DNA of 10,447 bases from an uncultured Rubritalea sp. GTDB taxonomy: Bacteria > Verrucomicrobiota > Verrucomicrobiia > Verrucomicrobiales > Akkermansiaceae. The notes beneath the pieces are model-generated. The model was not told the DNA's origin and did no database searches. It was given only the letters and a program-made list of their open reading frames with translations. Positions 6,041 to 10,447 of the stretch are shown in pieces. Made by a program: the position numbers and the translations under genes. Location: the NCBI GenBank assembly GCA_937951395.1, contig CALFBV010000142.1:1-10447 (forward strand). The letters are read 5' to 3'. Each line of letters starts with the position of its first letter. The first letter of the stretch is position 1.

Positions 6041-7409
6041 AGAATTACTCTTAGCAACAAACGGAAGACTGGTGCATGGCAGTGATGATACTGTCATAGA
6101 TTCAGTGTCTACTGATACTAGAAACATAGGTCCCGCTTGTGCTTTCTTTGCCTTAAAAGGTGACCGGTTTGATGCTCATGATTTTCTTGATCAAGCAATA
6201 AGTGAAGGAGCTAAGGTTCTTGTGATTAATCGTAATGGTTTTTTAGAAGGACTCAACCATTCTGGAACTGCGGTTATAATCGTAGAAGACACTCTGACAG
6301 CGCTACAACAATTTGCAGCGTGGTATCGTCGTGGTTTAGATATTAAAGTGATAGGGATCACGGGGTCGAATGGAAAAACTAGCACGAAAGATTTCACTAA
6401 GTCCGTGATAGGTGAAAAATTTAAAGTCTCCGCGACAGTAGGAAATTTCAATAACCACATCGGTCTACCACTCAGTATTCTGGCAACAGAAGGAGAGCAT
6501 GAAGTCTGCATCTGGGAAATGGGAATGAGTAATCCTGGTGAGATAGCACCGCTATGTAGCATCGCTCATCCAGACATCGGAATCATCACTAATATAGGAA
6601 CCGCTCACATTGAATTCATGGGAAGCATCGAAGCCATCGCTGAGGAAAAAGGCGAGCTTGCGAAGTGCCTTCATGAAGAAGGGACATTCATCGCGTCCGC
6701 TGCCTGTGACTATGTTGACTATTTCACCACGAGAACCAAAGCCCAAACCCTGATAGTAGGAAATGGTAGGGGAGAAGTGAGGGCAGATAATTTAATCATG
6801 ACCGCGTTAGGCTCAGAGTTTGATTTGATCATCCAAGACCAAACTCCAATCAGAGTGAGCCTCCCAGTAGTAGGTAGGCATATGGTGGCAAACGCATTAC
6901 TCGCGGGTGGTGCTGGTCACGCGCTCGGGATGACCGCTCAGGAAATAGCCAATGGTCTAAACAAAACCTCTCTAACAAGTGGTAGACTAAAAGCTTTTGA
7001 AAGCAATGGCGTGACGATCTTTGACGATACCTATAACGCAAATCCAGAGTCCATGGCAGCGGCTATCGATACTCTCGCGGAGCTTAGTGAGTCAGGTGTG
7101 CAAGTAGGAGAGAAATACGTAGTCCTAGGTCACATGGCTGAGCTAGGCGATCACGCCGCTGAGGCTCACCAGAATGTGGGTAAGCTCACAGCGAGAAGAG
7201 ACATTTTCACAATCTCTGTGGGTGAGGCTGCAGCAGGAATTACCGAGGGAACCATCGCCGCAGGCGGTAAAGCAAAACACTTTAATCAGCGTGAAGAGGC
7301 TGCGGAATGGCTTCGGAGCACATGCACTAGCGGCGATGTAGTCCTATTCAAAGGGAGTCGCTCAGCAGGAATGGAAGAAATAATGAACCAAGCATTTACA
7401 AAAAACTAA
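6021..7409 (+). CDS. murF: UDP-MurNAc-tripeptide:D-alanyl-D-alanine ligase MurF
   Basis: MurF completes the UDP-MurNAc-pentapeptide by joining D-Ala-D-Ala to the tripeptide with ATP in the cytoplasm. Motifs: DTRNIGPACAFFALKGDRFDA (32-52, UDP-tripeptide domain), P-loop GITGSNGKTSTK (112-123), VGNFNNHIGLP (140-150), EMGMSNPGEI (166-175), NIGTAHIEFMGS (191-202), SGRLKAF (320-326), DDTYNANPESM (335-345), VLGHMAELG (368-376) and FKGSRSAGMEE (443-453). The length of 462 residues is normal for the family. The start at 6021 lies 20 nt inside murE. AGAAG at 6008-6012, eight nt upstream, is a weak ribosome binding site within the murE tail. No odd features are seen and all core motifs are intact. Confidence 0.96.
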   Translation: MNATNVKELLLATNGRLVHGSDDTVIDSVSTDTRNIGPACAFFALKGDRFDAHDFLDQAISEGAKVLVINRNGFLEGLNHSGTAVIIVEDTLTALQQFAAWYRRGLDIKVIGITGSNGKTSTKDFTKSVIGEKFKVSATVGNFNNHIGLPLSILATEGEHEVCIWEMGMSNPGEIAPLCSIAHPDIGIITNIGTAHIEFMGSIEAIAEEKGELAKCLHEEGTFIASAACDYVDYFTTRTKAQTLIVGNGRGEVRADNLIMTALGSEFDLIIQDQTPIRVSLPVVGRHMVANALLAGGAGHALGMTAQEIANGLNKTSLTSGRLKAFESNGVTIFDDTYNANPESMAAAIDTLAELSESGVQVGEKYVVLGHMAELGDHAAEAHQNVGKLTARRDIFTISVGEAAAGITEGTIAAGGKAKHFNQREEAAEWLRSTCTSGDVVLFKGSRSAGMEEIMNQAFTKN

Positions 7410-7415
7410 AAACTA

Positions 7416-8681
7416 ATGTTATATCTAATTTATCAATGGTGGAATGAGGCGAATCAAGCAGGAGCGTCGTGGGCAGAGTCTTGTAGTTTTCTCAATATTT
7501 TCAAGTATCTAACAGTGCGTGCAGCACTCGCATGTCTCATTGCATTCGGGCTTTCGCTCTGGCTAGGGCCACGCGTCATCCGAAGATTGATCTCGCTTAA
7601 GGTAGGTCAGCCAATAAGAAGCGCAGAAGAAGTTCACAAGCTGCACGAACTCCACGGAGCAAAAGCTGGCACACCAACAATGGGGGGCGTCATGATCCTG
7701 GGAACAATCACGATCTCAGTATTACTCTGCGGTCAAATCTGGAACACCTTCGTAGGTGTAACCATGTTCGTCATGCTAGGTTTAGGAGCACTAGGGTTTA
7801 TGGACGACTACGCCAAAGTGAAACTCAAAAACTCTGAAGGTGTCAGTTCTAGATTCAAACTCATCTGGCAAGCCGCCGTAGCCGCCGTAGCCGCAATGTT
7901 TTTGTTCTTCAATACAGGAGTAGAAGGAGAAGTGCTTGTCACTGAGAAGGCAAAGGTTGAATTTAAAGCCAGCACAGACCGAGTGAAGCAGATGCAAAGC
8001 GTAGATATACCAAGAGAGAACGCCTTCTGGGTGAAAGGCGAAGAGGGTAAGGCTGAGCATATGGCAATTAGTGAATTGGGGATTCCTTTATTGAAGAGGC
8101 CATTCATTGATCTTTCTTATTTTGCGATTCCATTTTTCATATTCATCATCATCGGAGCATCGAATGCTGTGAATCTAACAGATGGGCTTGATGGATTAGC
8201 TAGCGGTTGCACTATCACGACGTGTATTGCATATGCTGTCATTGCTTATCTAGCAGGAAATGTCATTGCCTTCTCAAGAATCCACATTCCATTCAATCCT
8301 CAGCTCAGTGAGCTGGCGGTATTCATCATGGCAATGGTAGGCTCTACATTTGGGTTCTTGTGGTTCAATTGTCACCCAGCAAAAGTCTTCATGGGTGATA
8401 CCGGATCACTCGCGATAGGTGGCAGCATTGGCACCATGGCGATCTGCACGAAGCAAGAATTTCTCCTCGTCATCATCGGATTCGTCTTCGTCATGGAGGC
8501 AGTTTCAGTGATATTACAGGTAGGCAGTTTCAAGATGCGAGGGAAACGCATTTTCGCAATGGCGCCCATTCACCATCACTTTGAACTTCGAGGCTGGCAT
8601 GAGAGCCAGGTCATCATCAGATTTTGGATCATCTCCATCATCTGCGCATTCATAGGGCTTTCATTATTAAAAGTAGTATGA
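7416..8681 (+). CDS. mraY: Phospho-N-acetylmuramoyl-pentapeptide transferase MraY
   Basis: MraY is the integral membrane enzyme that makes lipid I from UDP-MurNAc-pentapeptide and undecaprenyl phosphate. Family signatures: KAGTPTMGG (83-91), GFMDDYAKV (127-135) with the acidic pair D130-D131, NAVNLTDGLDGLA (250-262), VFMGDTGSLAIGG (324-336) with catalytic D328, and the HHH motif PIHHHFELRGW (384-394). About ten hydrophobic helices are visible, as in the family. The protein has 421 residues, against about 360 in E. coli. Most of the excess, about 50 residues, lies between the helix ending at 166 and the one starting near 233, in a loop expected to be periplasmic. A smaller N-terminal extension is also present. 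The start lies 6 nt after the murF stop without a Shine-Dalgarno site. The stop overlaps the start of murD (ATGA). Confidence 0.96.
   Translation: MLYLIYQWWNEANQAGASWAESCSFLNIFKYLTVRAALACLIAFGLSLWLGPRVIRRLISLKVGQPIRSAEEVHKLHELHGAKAGTPTMGGVMILGTITISVLLCGQIWNTFVGVTMFVMLGLGALGFMDDYAKVKLKNSEGVSSRFKLIWQAAVAAVAAMFLFFNTGVEGEVLVTEKAKVEFKASTDRVKQMQSVDIPRENAFWVKGEEGKAEHMAISELGIPLLKRPFIDLSYFAIPFFIFIIIGASNAVNLTDGLDGLASGCTITTCIAYAVIAYLAGNVIAFSRIHIPFNPQLSELAVFIMAMVGSTFGFLWFNCHPAKVFMGDTGSLAIGGSIGTMAICTKQEFLLVIIGFVFVMEAVSVILQVGSFKMRGKRIFAMAPIHHHFELRGWHESQVIIRFWIISIICAFIGLSLLKVV
7872..7895 (+). repeat. Short 9-bp tandem repeat inside mraY
   Basis: GCCGCCGTA occurs twice in direct succession (7872-7880, 7881-7889), followed by a partial copy GCCGCA (7890-7895). 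It encodes an Ala-Ala-Val pattern in a membrane helix. The repeat is in frame, so gain or loss of a unit would keep the reading frame. It is probably incidental. Confidence 0.5.
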
Positions 8682-9979
8682 TAATAAAGGATAAAACAGT
8701 ACACGTTCTAGGAGCGGGAAGAAGCGGCAGGGCAGCCGCCCAGCTAGCTCAGTCCCATGGTGCTCGCGTGACTCTGTTTGATTCTTCAGATGAAATTTCT
8801 AATCTTCCAAAAGGCATCACCGCTCATCCCAACGCTACAATAGAGGTTGGTAAGAGTTCATCCTGTGATCTGTTAGTGATCTCACCTGGGATCGATACCT
8901 TTGGCGATTACGTGGAAGCGTTTTCGAAAAATGCTGGCGAAATGATCGGTGAGACAGAGCTTGGATACAGATTCTATAATGGAAAAATAATTGCCATCAC
9001 AGGCACGAATGGCAAGACCACCACGACTGAGCTAGTTCAGCGCATCATGTCTCACAGCGGAGTCACATGTGTTTCATGTGGGAACTACGGTATGCCTCTA
9101 TCCGAGGTGGTTATGCTAGATGAGGTTCCGCAATCTATCGCGCTTGAGCTAAGTTCATTCCAACTAGAAACAATTAAACAGTTGAAGCCTGATGTAGCTA
9201 TCTGGTTGAATTTCGATGCAGATCACATGGATCGATATACGAGTATCCAAGATTACAAAAATGCCAAGCTGCGTATCTTTGAAAATCAAACTGACCTCGA
9301 CTGCGCAATCATAAGAGCAGGGGAGGAAGTAGGTGGAATCAAAGCGAGAAAACTTACCTTCACCACAGAGTCGCAAGACAGTGACTATACTCTAATAGAT
9401 GGCTGGGTGTGTTTCCAGAGTGAGCAACTATTAGAGATAGAAAAAACGCGTCTCAGAGGTCTACATAATGCAGAGAACGCGATGGCTGCTATCGGTGCTT
9501 GTCTGCAGTTAGGTATTGGTAAAGAAAACATCGCACCTGCACTCACAGGATTTGCTCCGCCGATGCATCGCTGCGAGTTGATTCGCACGCTTGACGGTGT
9601 AGAATATTTAAACGACAGCAAAGCAACCAATTTACACGCGCTAGACAGCGCGCTCAGAAGTCAGTCCAGACCAGTAGTTCTCCTCGCAGGGGGCAAAGAA
9701 AAAGGTTTGGACTACGTAGCGCTTCTACCTAGACTAAAGCAACATGCGCATCACGCGATCGTGTTTGGAGAAATAGCAGAGCAGCTTCAGGTATTATTTT
9801 CACAAGTAGTAGAGACAGTAAAAGTAGAGACTCTAGAGGAAGCGGTAACACTCAGCAAGCAGTTAGCCACGCATGGCGATGCCGTCCTGCTCTCACCAGG
9901 AACCTCATCATTTGATCAATTCAAAGGATACGAACACAGAGGCGATGTGTTTCGTGAAGTAGTGCTCAATCTGAGATGA
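8678..9979 (+). CDS. murD: UDP-MurNAc-L-alanine:D-glutamate ligase MurD
   Basis: MurD adds D-glutamate to UDP-MurNAc-L-Ala with ATP in the cytoplasm, the step before MurE. The frame is open from 8624, but ATG 8678 overlaps the mraY stop as ATGA and gives the expected N-terminus IIKDKTVHVLGAGRSG (2-17), a Rossmann-like UDP-binding motif. I therefore chose it; the protein has 433 residues, normal for MurD. Further motifs: SPGID (69-73), P-loop ITGTNGKTTTT (107-117), ELSSFQLE (157-164), NFDADHMDRY (178-187), probable carbamylated lysine K197 in YKNAK, GLHNAENAMAA (261-271), HRCE (297-300), NDSKATN (312-318) and SPGTSSFDQFKGYEHRGDVF (406-425). The SPGTSS segment replaces the SPACAS common in proteobacteria. 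No Shine-Dalgarno site is seen, so translation is probably coupled to mraY. Confidence 0.96.
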   Translation: MIIKDKTVHVLGAGRSGRAAAQLAQSHGARVTLFDSSDEISNLPKGITAHPNATIEVGKSSSCDLLVISPGIDTFGDYVEAFSKNAGEMIGETELGYRFYNGKIIAITGTNGKTTTTELVQRIMSHSGVTCVSCGNYGMPLSEVVMLDEVPQSIALELSSFQLETIKQLKPDVAIWLNFDADHMDRYTSIQDYKNAKLRIFENQTDLDCAIIRAGEEVGGIKARKLTFTTESQDSDYTLIDGWVCFQSEQLLEIEKTRLRGLHNAENAMAAIGACLQLGIGKENIAPALTGFAPPMHRCELIRTLDGVEYLNDSKATNLHALDSALRSQSRPVVLLAGGKEKGLDYVALLPRLKQHAHHAIVFGEIAEQLQVLFSQVVETVKVETLEEAVTLSKQLATHGDAVLLSPGTSSFDQFKGYEHRGDVFREVVLNLR

Positions 9980-10014
9980 CGCCAACCAATTATCCCCAAT
10001 AACCAAGAACAAAA

Positions 10015-10447
10015 ATGAAAAAGAACAAACTACAAACAAAGAGAAAGACTCAAACGGGATTCCGAGCGATGTATGCACGCACCGTAGGAAAGAAAGTGAA
10101 AGCTTCAGCAGCTGCTTCAGCAGAAGAGCTAGATGGCGATGTCCCAAGTGTGGGTATCGGCAAAGCACTCACCGTTATTCTCATACTTCACGTCCTAGCG
10201 ATCGCAGCTATCTATGTGGGTATACAGTGGAAAGGTGATGGTGGTAGTAGCAATGGTAAGAGTAATGCAGTGGCTCTAGATCTGGACAACAAGAGCGCCG
10301 ATGAAACGAGCCAGACTAACAACACTAACACTGGAACAGTGTACCTTGATGCGCCTTCATCTTATGATCTGGATAATAATGGGCAAAGTGATGCAGAAAC
10401 GGGTGATGAATTCAACGATCAGCCAAATCAAGATCCAGGTCTTGCAG
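10015..10447 (+). CDS. Uncharacterised single-pass membrane protein, N-terminal part (cut by window edge)
   Basis: The frame is open from ATG 10015 to the window edge (144 codons). A very basic cytoplasmic N-terminus (residues 1-30, many Lys and Arg) is followed by an Ala-rich stretch, VPSVGIGKA, and one membrane helix at about 51-70 (ALTVILILHVLAIAAIYVGI). The following extracytoplasmic region is low in complexity and rich in Asn, Asp, Ser, Gly and Thr, like a flexible linker. This is type II (N-in) topology. The gene occupies the place where ftsW follows murD in many dcw clusters. It is not FtsW, which would show many helices. From recollection of verrucomicrobial dcw clusters, a LysM peptidoglycan-binding domain beyond the edge is plausible, but nothing in the visible part shows it. 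It starts 35 nt after murD with no clear Shine-Dalgarno site. An ATG at 9976, overlapping the murD stop, is closed after eight codons. Confidence 0.8.
   Translation, partial: MKKNKLQTKRKTQTGFRAMYARTVGKKVKASAAASAEELDGDVPSVGIGKALTVILILHVLAIAAIYVGIQWKGDGGSSNGKSNAVALDLDNKSADETSQTNNTNTGTVYLDAPSSYDLDNNGQSDAETGDEFNDQPNQDPGLA

Noticed and set aside
8624..8677. Upstream extension of murD by 18 codons
   Set aside because: It overlaps the last transmembrane helix of mraY, and family N-termini start at the ATG 8678 that forms an ATGA overlap with the mraY stop.
9976..10002. ATG overlapping the murD stop as a possible start of the next gene
   Set aside because: The frame is closed by TAA after eight codons (MTPTNYPQ); the next gene starts at 10015.
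9908..10168. Minus-strand ORF across the end of murD and the next gene
   Set aside because: It is a shadow frame opposite two plus-strand coding regions, with no recognisable product.

Overview
The window carries the left part of a bacterial division and cell wall (dcw) gene cluster. All cluster genes lie on the + strand, in the order mraZ, rsmH, an ftsL-like gene, ftsI, murE, murF, mraY, murD, then a membrane-anchored gene cut by the right edge. A divergent gene for an SRPBCC-fold protein is cut by the left edge. I see no RNA genes, insertion sequences, CRISPR arrays or phage genes. The dcw order is widespread. Three things suggest a Gram-negative of the Planctomycetota-Verrucomicrobiota-Chlamydiota group, most likely Verrucomicrobiota: moderate GC content, near absence of Shine-Dalgarno sites, and an unfamiliar acidic single-pass membrane protein where ftsW usually follows murD. 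This placement is an inference and was not tested by a search.

Layout: 1-251 (-) is the N-terminal part of an SRPBCC ligand-binding protein. 252-593 is a divergent control region. It holds a tandem 10-bp AT-rich repeat (451-470), a sigma70-like promoter (524-553), and three 7-bp boxes spaced exactly 10 bp apart (532-558) that resemble MraZ operators. 594-2146 encodes MraZ and the 16S rRNA methyltransferase RsmH. 2189-4463 encodes a small FtsL-like protein and the division transpeptidase FtsI (PBP3). 4460-9979 encodes the cytoplasmic and first membrane steps of peptidoglycan precursor synthesis (MurE, MurF, MraY, MurD). 10015-10447 begins the extra membrane protein.

How the genes work together: MurD adds D-Glu to UDP-MurNAc-L-Ala, MurE adds the third residue (meso-diaminopimelate, judged from its DNPR motif), and MurF adds D-Ala-D-Ala. 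MraY then transfers the phospho-MurNAc-pentapeptide to undecaprenyl phosphate, making lipid I. FtsI crosslinks the finished material at the septum, with the FtsL-like protein as a probable divisome partner. Genes are tightly packed: ftsI/murE and mraY/murD share ATGA stop-start overlaps, murE/murF overlap by 20 bp, and other gaps are 4 to 42 nt. This implies one operon with translational coupling, probably autoregulated by MraZ.

The most interesting points are the MraZ-box-like array over the promoter, which also moves the mraZ start from GTG 555 to ATG 594; an apparently degenerate second DxxxR motif in MraZ; roughly 50-residue insertions in both MraY and FtsI; and the uncharacterised protein after murD. 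I found no clearly new multi-gene system.
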